A stretch of DNA of 64,000 nucleotides, taken from NCBI GenBank assembly GCA_019279435.1, contig JAAALK010000289.1, positions 46,999,164-47,063,163 of the forward strand, in the 5' to 3' direction. Both the position numbers and the translations under genes were made by a program. The number at the start of each line of letters is the position of its first letter. Position 1 is the stretch's first letter. The notes beneath the pieces were generated by a model. The model did not search any database and was not told where the DNA came from. It saw only the letters and a program-made list of their open reading frames with translations. Source of the DNA: Zizania palustris (taxonomy: Eukaryota; Streptophyta; Magnoliopsida; Poales; Poaceae). Positions 36,112-47,248 of the stretch are shown piece after piece.

Positions 36112-39100
36112 CTAGTAATAATGCTTGCCATTATGCGGTCGCCGGGGCTTGGGGTCGATGGTGGCGCGGAGAGCTTCGGCGACGGCGGCAGCGTCAGGGT
36201 TGCTGTCGAAGATGGACTCCTGCGGCGGCGGCTGCGGCGGCCGGCGTTTGGTGGCGAAGGGGCTCCAGCCGGAGGACTTCTTGTTGCGCTGCTGCACATA
36301 TAAAGAAACAAAGGGAATCAGAACCGTACGATTGTGAATGCATGCAACTTCTCTGTTCAAGATTGTCTCCAGTGCAGATTGTTCTTCGTGATCCGTACAC
36401 AAGGGGATGCAGAAGCACACGCCTGGCCATTTGGTGGACACGTAGGCTGTGTTGATGCAATGATGCTGCTTTGTCAGCTGTCCAACTTGACATGGCATGT
36501 GCTGATTAAATTAAGTCTCCCTAAGAAAAATTAAGTCTCAAATAGAAATTGTCCTCTAAGTAGACCGTATGCTTTGCTTACTATAATCTAGGGAGAGTTA
36601 ATCTTGGCTTCTATAGTTTGCATTCAAGTCGTTCAGGGTCTAAGAATAATGGGATACTATTATCCTTGGTTGGATAGAACAGATGAGAATGAAATGAACA
36701 GCCATGCTTAATTAGGAGAGGAGAGAGCAACATTGAAAGGAAGGTGTTGTGACATGACAGAAATCAGACAGCACAGACGCTTAGATGCACAGGTTTGGTT
36801 TTGTGGAAGAGAACGAGTGAATTTGTTTGGTTGGCTCTTGTGCAGACAATACCCACGTTTTGCGCGGGATGATTTTCTCTGCAACCTCAGCTGGTCGAGC
36901 ATCACTGTCTGGAGGGACCCAATCGAGCGAATGCAGACAATGGCATGGACCGCACAGGCGAGCCATGAACTTAAATTGAGATTGGGATTTGGGAAGGAGT
37001 AGGTCCCTAGCATGCATGGATGGATTGGATAATTCTCCTGTCTGCTTGTCATAGTAGGGGCAATGAGAGGGAAACAAAGGGGAGGAGTGATTTGGCAGGG
37101 TTGGAGAAGAGCCCCTTAAATGGGAACACTTTGTTTTGACGCATGTTGGGAATTTCTTCAGATGGGCACAACAGTTGGTGCGCTATGGTTTATGGCATAC
37201 AAAAGACTGGCTGAACAAATGTTGAAGGCTTTTGCTGAAATTTCATTCAGTGACTAATTGTATTTTGAGTTCCTTGTCACAAGAGTGGTTAACTATTTTC
37301 CTTAAGAGTAAGAGAGAAACTTAGTTTAGTTTGGACTCCTTTTAAGACAAACCATATGGAAAACAAAAACAATTTTCTGATGGTAAATTACCAATTGTAA
37401 TTTAGGTAAGATTTCTGGTAGTAAATAAAAGTAGTTCTTCAACTGTGTTACTTTGCTTATGAAAGATGCAGAGTGCCTGATTCCATAGAAAGTAAAAGAA
37501 GGAACTAAGAAGTTCCTGACATCATTTTTAGTCTGGATTTTTTGGTAAGACCTGATGCTGGCATCTCATATTAAAATAAAACTCTATATTTCATGAAATA
37601 TTTGTTTTCTGTAGGAAAACTGGACACTGGTATTTAAATTTGATCAAGCAGAAATGTACCTGCGAGCTGTGCATAACAAGTTCTAGTAAATTATGTAATG
37701 GATAGGAGATGAACATACATAAAAAAACAGACCAATTTATATGAGAGAAAATGCATGTTCAAATTAATTCAGTATAACTAAACCTGTTAACTCATAAAAA
37801 CTCACAGCCAAAAGAACTTGGTCCTCTAAACTTTTGTGACACATAACTAGCTCATGCAGAAAATTTATGTGGAGGATATAAAAGTTTAGAGCATGCATGT
37901 CATCTCAAAAGATGGAAATGTGTCATTTAGTGTATGCTATATTGACAGGGGAAAACATCATTACCTCTTGAGTGGATCCTTCAGGTTTATCAGAGACAAC
38001 ATAGCGCATGACATCCATGAAGAAAGCCGTTCCTTTGTCAGAGAAGTTCTTAATGTAGAAGCTAAGTAGCTGCCCAGATTTTGCCCTCAGATGCAGTAGC
38101 CTCTGCTCTATGTTTGGTTCATACTGCATAACAATGGGCCGAACAAAGGTATCGTACACAGCATCACTCCCCTACACAAGCAGTTGCATTGACATGGGTG
38201 TTACTGAAGCAAATGTACATGCGTTTTTTCGAAAAGGTAATGTATGCAGATTCTAAGAACTATAAAATTTGACAAACGAATGTACTGTGTTACCTTTGTT
38301 TTGGGATACCACAGGTAAACAAAGAAAGCTAGCTTAATTTCTCCATACATTGGCATCCTGGAATGCATATAGTATAGTAGACATGCATAAGAGATGCTCT
38401 ATAATATAGGAAGGAAAAAACAATTAAGGAGAATTGAACTGACCAAGAGATGAGGCTCTCAAAGGCTATCACCATGGCCACAATTATCCTGAAAACATTC
38501 ACAAACAGAACAGGAACTGTTAGCCTGTTGGATATTTCAATCTCAAACAAATTTAAAAGTAAACAGGTTCTTGTCATAGAGGTGAAAATTGACAGCATTA
38601 ACTGTTATATGCAGCAGCACAATTAGTTAAGATTAGTTAGATTAAGATAAGATTTGTTATTTCTGTTTTAAAGATAGAGATAAAGTCAGCAGATTAGATT
38701 GTATTAGACCTATAAATACCCCTTAAGGGCTATGGAATAAAGCAAGCAGAAGGGATTAATTAATTCCTCGTCTGCTCCTCTGCTCCTACCAATTTGGTAT
38801 CAGAGCAGCTAGGTTCCAAAGATCCGACACCATGACGACGCTCGTCCCAACTGTAGAAGATATGCAAGCCCTCATAGATTTGCAGCAGGATGTTGCCAAC
38901 ATTTGGGCGTACCTAGGCTTGGCTCCGATGGCCTCCACGCTGCCGAGTTTCCCCCACGGTGCAACGGGTTTCCCCACCGCGCCGTCGCCATCGTCGCTGG
39001 ATGCAAAGGTAGAAGCGCAAGGGGAGAGGAAGGATCGGGAGGCGCTCAGCCCCATCCTCATCAAGGAGGCAGCAGATCAGCAAGGCGAGGTGGCCCTCGT

Positions 39101-42100
39101 GGAGCCCTCCGCGGACGATGCAGCCCTCACGGTCGACAAGCGTGCCATGGAGCAGGTTGTCTTTGCCGCGCCGTTGCCACCATCACCACCATCGCCAGTT
39201 GCGGAGGCAGAAGCACAAGGGGGAGGAGGAAAGGGAGATGATGCCACCAGCCAAACCCTAGCCGAACTTCCGATCCCTTTGCCACGAGCCGCCTCCACCC
39301 CACCACGTTTGTTGCATCATCGCAAGACAGGCGGCCGAGGCGCCTGCGCCGCTAGGCTCGCGGGTGGTCGTGGACTGCGTCGTCGTGGGCGACGACCGTG
39401 GAGGGACCCGTCCGTAGCCGTCGGCGAGATGAAACCAACAGCGGCGCATGTGACCTGGTGGAGGCATGACGCGAGCCTCCGACCCTGCCTCCGCTCGACG
39501 CAGCCGACTCAGGCCCACCCTCCACGCGCGCCCGGTGCCTTTGCAACCGCCGGCCGGCGCACCAGGCTCCGCTGGTTCTTCCCCACGCCGAGTCAGCCTG
39601 ATCGGCAATCTTCCCCACAAAGAGACGCGCGCGGTTCTGGTTGGCGCAGGCCGGGAGGTGAAGGACGAAGGGGACGAGCACGCAACAGACCACCGCCGAA
39701 CTCCTCGTCGTCGTCGTCGGGCCGTTCCGCCGCAACCGCCGGCCGACACTCTCCCCCAGGACGGCCCCGTCGGCGGGAATAGTGGCGGTCGAAACGGGGA
39801 GGGCTTGCTCCCACAAGTTTTTTTGCCCGACGCCTCTGCGTCAAAGATCACGCCACCAATCTATCCACACGATATCAAGCCACAGAAGATTCAGATCTGT
39901 CACATAAGATCCAAACTGTTCAAGAAGTAAATTGCTACACGCACCCTGTTTCGTATACACAGAAATTAATTCTTCAGGCAGTAGGTGTCATCTTATCCGG
40001 TTTTCAGCTCGAGGACGAGCTGATTTTTGAGGGAGAGAATGTTATGTGCAGCAGCACAATTAGTTAGATAAGATTAGTTAGATTAAGATAAGATTTGTTA
40101 TTTCTGTTTTAAACATAGAGATAAGGTTAGCATATTAGATTGTATTAGGCCTATAAATACCCCTTAAAGGCTATGGAATAAAGCAAGCAAAAGAAATTAA
40201 TTAATTCCTCCTCTGCTCCTACCATTAACTCTGCATGCTGACTTGGTTTGTAAATTAACAGCAGTAAAACCCAATGAGTGCGACTGTGTGAGTTCCACAA
40301 AAATTGAAGGTAGAAAGAAATATGGGAGGTCAATCTACTATTCTTAACATAGCTTCAAAGACTACCGGTGTAATATGGGCATCTGTTGACAACAGGATCA
40401 CCCTAAGAGTACCGGAGACTTAAGCACACTTCCAAATTTTGTCTGAGCCCAAAGCACTTTGTCAGATACAGTGTTTACAAATCGTCCGATTAGTCGCGAT
40501 TAATCGCGACTAATCGGCCTGGTCGGTTTTGTGGGAACGACCAGACGCGCCGACCCGATCAGAGCGACCAGAAAGCTAGTCGTCCGATTAGTCGACGACT
40601 AATCGCGATTAGTCGGACGATTAGGGTGAATATGGCGACCAGGCGACTAGGTTAGATTTTTGTATTTCACTGGGCCTTTTCTTGTTCTGGCTGGGCCTGT
40701 TAGGGTTAGAGCCCAGCCCCTATTCTGTTTCAACCAAGCCAACCCCTATTCTGTTAGGGCACAGCCGCACACCTCTAGCTAACGCCGCGCCGACCCGCAC
40801 GCTGCCAGACATCGCCTGCGCCGACGCGCACACCGCCAGCCAACGCCGACGCGCACGACACCAGCCGGCGCCGACGCGCACGCGGCACGCCTCCAGCTAA
40901 CGCCGCGCCGACATCGACCCCGCGCGCACGCCTCCAGCTGTCGCTTGTCCAGCCTCCAGCGGCCAGCCACGCCGCGCGCACGCCTGCTCCAGCCACGGCT
41001 TGCGGATGGCCTGCTCCAGCCACGCCGCGCGCACGCCTGCTCCAGGCACGCCGCGCGCACGGCCTGCTCCAGCCGTCAAGACTCAAGAGCCGCCTCCTAA
41101 GGTGAGTGATTCTTTTCAACTAGAACCCTAGGACTGACTACACGACTAATCGGCCCTGGTCGACGACTAATCGCGATTAGTCACCTAGTCGGTCCCATGG
41201 CGACTAGGTTCGACTAGGCGACTTGTAAACATTGGTCAGATATCACCAAAAGTTTCTTCTTTGCTGTACAAGTGCATTTACTAAAAATCTCTTCAAGTAA
41301 ATGGTCGTTGCAAAAATAATATATTTATCTCTGAAACGTGTTGAAGTGTGTGTGTATATATACCACTAAAAATTCACCTGGTTCCATATTTGCCACTGAC
41401 TCTTTCACTGACATGTAGCTCCCAAGACCACATGTCAATAAGAGAGAGAGTGACAAATATGGAACCAGGTGAACTTTCGGTAGCAAATATGGAACTTTCT
41501 CATAGTATATATCTTTGGTGATTTAGTGCAGAATGAATATTGTTACCTATTACCACAGCAAACTACTATGAAAACACTCGGTCAGATATCACCAAAAGTT
41601 TCTTCTTTGCTGTACAAGTGCATATAATAAAAAGCTGTTCAAGTAAATGAGCATTTTAAACTTGATAATATATTTATCTCTGAAACATGTTGAAGTATAT
41701 ATATCCCCTTGGTGATTTAGTGCAGAATGAGTATCATTGCTTATTACCACAGCAAACTACTATGAATGAAATACCCTAACAAGTCCTTTTTCACACTTAA
41801 TAAAAAATTAGTATCATTACTTATGACTACCACATCAAATTATCCTTATCTTATCTCTCCCTCTAAATATTTCTGTTGTAATCACATGTCTTTTCCCTCC
41901 CAAACCAAAATGGAATCTACAGACATGTCATAAACATCTTTGACTACTACCTCCTGTCCTCCTCAATTAAAGTTCCACGTAAACATTTATGGAAAGCCAT
42001 GTTATTCCAATAAATAGAACATCAGAACTAACGCACTAGATACCTACTTAATGAAGTCTGGAGTCTTAACAAAAATATAATAGTTGAATGTAGGCACGTG

Positions 42101-44666
42101 AAAACTCGTAAGAAATTAGCCAAGCATTCCACATCCACATTACCACATGACATATTATCAACTCCCTCTTTCTTCTAAGCATTAGTCTGCATTGAAAAGG
42201 AACCTTCTTGAGCTGTTTATATGTATGGCTTTTTGTTAGGGTTGGAACCTCAGAGGCATGTTAGGTGATTGCAAAAAAAGTTCTTGTAGCAAATTACTTT
42301 TCCACAGAATGATTGAAGTCCATGGTACACTTTGAATTGGTCTACACATTGGTCAATTCAGTAGAATAAAATGGATACAGTTCATATTAGAACCTTCTGT
42401 ATTTTAATTAGTCATTGAAACAGTGTAGTCCTGCACAATTCTTGGATCATATAGGTAAAATAGCATGAGGAGGCATTCCTCTTGCAAAAAAAAAACAATA
42501 ACCTTATGTCAGAGATAATGAAAAGAATAACTAGGTGCTTAATCATCTTGACATTGTTAAACAAGCCATGCGATTGATGAACCAAAAATCCATTTCATGG
42601 AAAAAGATATGCTAACCATTCAACTTGCAGCTAGTAATCAAACACATGCATCCCAAGTATCACCAAAGGCACAAAGAATCATGTTTCAATGTTAGTAACA
42701 TATATACAACTAACAGATGAGGTGCGTTTTGTATTTGTGCACATTTTCCTAAAACCATTTCCTCAACACACACATCTCAAGTACAAACACACAGGCAACT
42801 TGAAATACCAGATGAATGATGAGAAAAACATAAAAAATGCATGAATAAAACATGACACGGTTTTTTAGAAACTTGATGTAGGGAATAGCAATAACCACAA
42901 TAGCTTGTATTTGTGAAGTATGTTAGTAAAAACCTCAGACATATCAGAGTTTCATGCCCAATCAATGCATTTTTATAGTACATTAGTACAAACTATCAGA
43001 GGGAGTGAATCCATGGACCACTATTCAATCCTGGAAGTTAAAACTTTAAGCTAAAATGTCAGAAATATTGCATTGCTTTCCAAAGTCCATAAGATTAAGG
43101 GTCAGTTTAATATTAAAGGAGTATTCAATGAAGGAGTGCCAAAACTCATATATATTATGGTCGACATATGGTAAAGTAATGATTACTGATTCTGTTGAGA
43201 ATCAGATTGAATAAGCTCTGATAAAGAATTAACCAGGATTGTGGGTAAGGTACCTGCTTTCTTCATTAGAATGCTAGAAAACAGGGCAGTTAGTTTTGGT
43301 AAAATGATAAACATATTTATGTTTCCGAGGGCTTTAGTACTTACGATAGAATGCATAAAATTTTATAGTGCAAAAAACAGGGCTATAATTTGGGATAGCT
43401 ATAGACTTTTATAGTATAATGCAAAAAATGGCTGAAAAATATTATCAGGGGATGTGTTTTTTCTTCAATTGGAGTAGCAATAAACAAAGTTTCATGAGAA
43501 CTAAAAAAGTTAAAATGGACATATGCAAATTAAACCAGGATAATAATTATTAATTGCTAAATCAGATGTGAGGTCAGGCAGACTCGTAGCAATAAAGTCA
43601 GAATTTATTTTCCGCCATCATGCTAATAATTTATATACAAGCAGGTACTAGATAGTCCATGAACATTTTCCTGTCTGTCTTTGAATTCAAGAAACTAAAC
43701 CCAATTTGATTTCAGGCCTTTACAATATCTAGAGAGGAAAAAATGGGAATGGTCATCCCATTCCAATCCAGAGCACTGATTCAGGAGCAAAAGTATATGA
43801 ACTTAATACTAATCTTGTGTAGTTCCACGGCTCTTTTAGGATAGAAGACACTAGTCTGGAACTGGAACAAAAACTAGTCACATTTCGTCGAGAGAAAAAA
43901 AAAAGCATACAACTGCTTAACTATCAAAATGATAAAAGCTAGGAATAAGAAAGGGGCACTAGATTGATACTAATTCTATGTACATCATTGCATAGTATTA
44001 TTGTTGTATCATCAATTCATCATCCACCTAACATCCAACTATTAAGACAACATTAAATAACTAAATGCATATCATCTTAAGAAAAAGTAAAGGGAGGGGA
44101 ATGGAAAAATGAAAGTTGGCGAACTATCATTGCGCATGAACTTTCGGGTAGATACACATAAAAATACCATACAACTTAGCACACAAAGGTTAGAAGGACA
44201 AAAGTTGGCATCACAGAAATTCATGTTATCCAAGTTTGCATCTGACTCCACATCAAAAGGAACGTAAAGCAGTTCACCGCGATTGAGACGCGATGCGCGC
44301 GCACACACAAAGGAGAAGCGCGCGAGAGAGGAAATCGACGAGAAGTGCGAGCGAATGGCTGACCAATACTGGCACCAGAAGCGTAGCATGTGCGCGTCGT
44401 TGGGGCGCGCCTCCACCGTCTTGAAGCACTCGAACGCCGGCATCGCGTACCCGAACAGCAGCCTGCTCCCCGCCCAGCCCAGCCCGGACGAGACGAATCC
44501 CCAAACCCACCAACACAGCAAGCAATTAGCAAGCAACACACGAAGAACACGACGACGTGGAAGAAAAACTACAACCCATTCGCCCAACGGCCACAAGGAG
44601 GAAAGGAAAGGCATAGCAAAGGTGGGACACTCACAGCAGCACCCTGGACAGGAGCTCCCCCAACAT
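36112..44666 (-). CDS. HVA22-like (TB2/DP1/REEP family) protein, 208 aa
   Basis: Coding exons in transcript order: 44666-44635, 44462-44364, 38488-38444, 38357-38294, 38171-37965, 36291-36112; all introns GT-AG, phases consistent, 627 nt including TAG. The protein begins MLGELLSRVLLLLFGYAMPA, then ECFKTVEARPND, FWCQYW, hydrophobic IIVAMVIAFESLISW and LAFFVYLWYPKTKGS: the TB2/DP1/HVA22 domain (about residues 10-95). Such proteins sit as hairpins in the endoplasmic reticulum, shape tubules and affect vesicle traffic; the barley founder is ABA- and stress-induced. A conserved helical block follows (YDTFVRPIVMQYEPNIE...LRYVV-like). The last exon gives a basic, proline-rich tail (GWSPFATKRRPP). 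It matches the long HVA22-like subgroup. Intron 2 is 5.9 kb and packed with transposons. Confidence 0.95.
38603..40224 (+). mobile_element. Complete non-autonomous LTR retrotransposon inside HVA22 intron 2
   Basis: LTRs at 38603-38791 and 40040-40224 (TGTTAT...CTACCA), each with CTATAAATACC and AATAAAG. The primer-binding site TTGGTATCAGAGC (about 38794-38806, initiator tRNA-Met type) follows the left LTR, and the polypurine tract GAGGGAGAGAA precedes the right one. The target duplication TTAAC is exact (38598-38602 and 40225-40229). No gag, protease, reverse transcriptase or integrase domain is present. The LTRs differ at about ten bases plus two small indels, so it is not new. It lies antisense to the host gene and does not touch its splice sites. 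Confidence 0.93.
38832..39782 (+). CDS. ORF of unknown function in the non-autonomous LTR element, 316 codons
   Basis: Open from ATG 38832, 26 bp after the primer-binding site, to 39782. Starts MTTLVPTVEDMQALIDLQQD, then Ala/Pro/Glu-rich, then a strongly Arg-rich C-terminal half that looks like GC-rich translation without a fold. I recognise no domain. The first 120 residues (acidic, possibly helical) are the best candidate for a real protein; the rest may be read-through of GC-rich DNA. Beyond it, near 40007-40030, a short frame around LEDEL recalls the 3' end of some Gypsy polyproteins. Confidence 0.4.
   Translation: MTTLVPTVEDMQALIDLQQDVANIWAYLGLAPMASTLPSFPHGATGFPTAPSPSSLDAKVEAQGERKDREALSPILIKEAADQQGEVALVEPSADDAALTVDKRAMEQVVFAAPLPPSPPSPVAEAEAQGGGGKGDDATSQTLAELPIPLPRAASTPPRLLHHRKTGGRGACAARLAGGRGLRRRGRRPWRDPSVAVGEMKPTAAHVTWWRHDASLRPCLRSTQPTQAHPPRAPGAFATAGRRTRLRWFFPTPSQPDRQSSPQRDARGSGWRRPGGEGRRGRARNRPPPNSSSSSSGRSAATAGRHSPPGRPRRRE
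40469..41234. mobile_element. Non-autonomous hAT element, CGATTAGTCG type
   Basis: Ends CAGTGTTTACAAATCG and, on the other strand, CAATGTTTACAAGTCG. The 8-bp target duplication GTCAGATA is exact (40461-40468 and 41235-41242). The subterminal zones consist of CGATTAGTCG / CGCGATTAATCGCG words (about 40485-40640 and 41135-41220), themselves palindromic. The middle (40760-41095) is a GC-rich GCCGACGCGCAC-type tandem array. No transposase. Length 766 bp, within HVA22 intron 2. Confidence 0.9.
41235..41775. repeat. Tandem duplication in HVA22 intron 2, one copy interrupted
   Basis: The unit starting GTCAGATATCACCAAAAG occurs at 41235-41580 and again from 41581 to about 41775. The first copy carries an extra 143 bp (41363-41505, a MITE), and the hAT element sits exactly at its start. 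Without the MITE the copies are about 200 and 195 bp and roughly 85-90 percent identical by eye. Confidence 0.85.
41363..41505. mobile_element. Small inverted-repeat MITE, family not named
   Basis: Strong inverted repeat: TTCACCTGGTTCCATATTTG near the left and CAAATATGGAACCAGGTGAA on the right side, flanked by TATATA on both sides. It is absent from the second copy of the tandem duplication, which confirms it as an insertion. Confidence 0.75.
41776..44363. other. Rest of HVA22 intron 2
   Basis: AT-rich intronic DNA. No further open reading frame with a domain and no complete transposon recognised. Confidence 0.5.
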
Positions 44667-45200
44667 GTCGCCGGATCAGAATACAGCCCACCCCACCAAC
44701 GTCGGCGCTCGCCGTGAATTCGCCCGGAGCAGCGGAGGCGGGGGAGAGGGAGGAGAGAAATCAGAAATGGAGAAGCGACGAAGGAAGCGGTTGCTTTGAC
44801 GCGACGACTCGCCGAGTTGGGAATTTGGAAATTGGAAGGAGAGAGAGGGAGACGCGACCTGCCGGGTCGCCGAGTCGGGCGGCGGCGGGCGGCGCGGCGG
44901 CGTGGTGGTGGGGCCGGGTTCGGGTCGGGCCGGGCCTGGACTTCGGTGGCTGACAGGTGGGGCCCGGCTGGTACCTCCGCGTGGCATTTTTTCATTGGAC
45001 ATTGCCGTTGGGTTGGCGTCTACGGCATCTGCTATGATCTGGTGGGGCCCACATGGGGAGGAGGATGCGGGTGGGGTCGGCCGATGTGTTTGTGGGTGGG
45101 GTCCACCGTTTGCGGGCCATTTTTTCCCGTGTCTCCGATGCGGCGATGCTTCTGTGGCCCCGGACCCGTGGCTTGTTTGAAAGGGCCGCTGACCGTTTGG
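44667..45200 (-). promoter_or_regulatory. 5' leader and GC-rich promoter region of the HVA22-like gene
   Basis: GC-rich, CpG-rich DNA upstream of the start codon. On the - strand TGGGCC-type cores occur near 45048 and 44958. No convincing TATA box seen. Overlapping reading frames on both strands here are composition artefacts. Confidence 0.45.
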
Positions 45201-45545
45201 TTTGACTTTTAAAATTGCTTTCTCAGCTCAGAAAAAAGTTCAAAATTTGTCCAAAAATACGTAATTATTAAAAATTTGTAAACAATAGTACTTAAATTTT
45301 TTATTTATACGGCTAATCTAAAAGTCACTGAAAATAAGTTTTTTGATCGCAAGGCAGTAGTCAGCTAATGTACATTTTAGGCAGGATACCTAGTTCAGGC
45401 CCACTCACAGCCCAACTGAGATAACCATGGTAAGGCCCATATCCCTATCAGGCCGATTCAATTTGGGCCGGCCCAGCACGTGCGAGTAGCAAGCAGGTGC
45501 CCTCTCGCCTCTCTGAGCCACTGACGCACAGCGCATCTCAACAGT
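45201..45545. other. Upstream flank of the HVA22-like gene, no gene seen
   Basis: Short AT-rich and then mixed-composition DNA. GGGCCGGCCCAGCACGTG at about 45464-45481 contains site-II-like and G-box-like cores, but its link to any gene is unproven. Confidence 0.35.
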
Positions 45546-45549
45546 TGGA

Positions 45550-46110
45550 GTTAAAGATGGCAATAGGTGCTCAAAACTCGAAACCCGATGAGTTTTTACC
45601 ATATTAGAGTACATATATGGGTAAAATTGCTCATCCGTGGGTCTATTAATGGGAAAAATAGTACCCAACGGGTACACAGGTATGGGTATGGTTTCCTAAT
45701 ATCCATACCCGTTACCCGATGGTTATCCATCACCCAATAAGTTATATTTTTGGGAGTTTAAATCATTGTTGCTATTGTTGTAGATTAAATCATTGATGTA
45801 TTATGTTTGAGAGTTTATTTATATATGTAATTTTGATCTTATGATTGAATGATTGATCGATCTATTTAGGTGAAACATTGTTTTTGTGGGGATAGATATA
45901 CAATTGTTATTTGATAGCATATTTTGTCTATGGTGTTTATTGATGGGTATGGGTATCCGATAGGTATATTTTACCCGCATGAGTATGGGTTTGGGGGAGA
46001 AATAGTACCCGCATGTATATATGGGTTATCCAATGGGGAGTTTTTTTTCTAACGGGTATTAGTTTGAGATAGTCAAATCCGATGGGTATAAACCCATAAT
46101 AGGAGTCAGT
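45550..46110. mobile_element. GGGTA-rich element, possible degenerate hAT relative
   Basis: Begins near AGATGGCAATAGGTGC and ends near AACCCATAATAGG. Both arms are rich in GGGTA / TACCC words, as in grass elements that start TAGGGATGGCAA. A candidate 8-bp flank (TTGGAGTT versus TAGGAGTC) matches at only six positions, so termini are uncertain. Same style as the three better-defined hAT elements here. Confidence 0.4.
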
Positions 46111-47248
46111 CTGCACTGTTATAACGAGCGGACTTGGTGTGCCGTTTCTATCTGCGTGTAGCACGTAGGTTGCAGCGCCGCGATTCCCTTTCACACGTTG
46201 CCAACTCATTCGCGATTCCAGCCCATTAGCGATTCTCTCCCATGTTGGCCCATTACACGCGCAAGTTCATCAGTCCACTGCCTCCTTCCACCTGCACCGC
46301 GCGCAACTCCTCTCCGCACGCCCACAGCCCGTGGCAACCACCTCCTCTCCACGCGCTCCTCCCTCTATGTATGTGCGGGGAAATAGCAGATTTACCCCAA
46401 AATTGAAGGGTGCTTGTTAATTTGCTCCAAACTTAATACTCTTTGCAGATTTATCCTATACTTGAGAGGATCACTTGTAGATATATCTCATACTATATTT
46501 TTCTTTCATTTTAATTCTTTTTATTGTTTTTTATCAGAGGAAAGTACTTTTATACCTTACTGTTTAACCTCTTTCCTCAAGCTTCCTTCACTGAACAAAA
46601 CAAGCGTCGTGCAGCCGCCGACACAGTGCGCCACCGCTAGTCCAGCGCAGTCGTCATCATCACTGGACTCGCACAGCCACCACCGTCCACCCGCGTGCTG
46701 CCACTGGTCCCGTGTAGCCGCCGCCGTCCACCCATGCGCCGCTGACCCAGCACATCGTCACCGGTCCCATGCAGTTGCCATCGTCGGACTCGTGCAGCCA
46801 CCGTCGTTGACCCACCGTGTCTATTTACCCATTCATCCAAGAGGATGAAATATTTCACGGTATTTTGTTCTGTTTTGCCAATTAGACTGGATTAGGGAAG
46901 TGCAGACTGTCCATCACGGGGTCTCGCGCGGCCACCAGCTAGCCTTCTCCTCCTGTTTCCACAATAGTCAGCAGCCGTCGACCCAACGCATCGTCGTCGC
47001 TGGTCTCGCATAGCCGCCACCGGTCCCGCGCAGCCACCGCCGTCGACCTCTTGTAGCCAATGGCCCAGCGCATCGCACTCCTCCGTTCCATCTTTTGTTG
47101 TAGCAGGATACAAGAATACTTTCCTCTGATAAGAAACAATAAAAGGATTTAAAATGGAAAGAAAATGTAGTATGGGTATATATGTAAGTGATCCCCTCAA
47201 GTATAGAGCAAATTTGCAAAGATGATAAAGTTTGGGGAAAATTAACGG

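Noticed and set aside
44283..45212. Long + strand frames opposite the HVA22 start region
   Set aside because: Shadows of GC-rich exon 1-2 and leader DNA of the HVA22-like gene; no domain.
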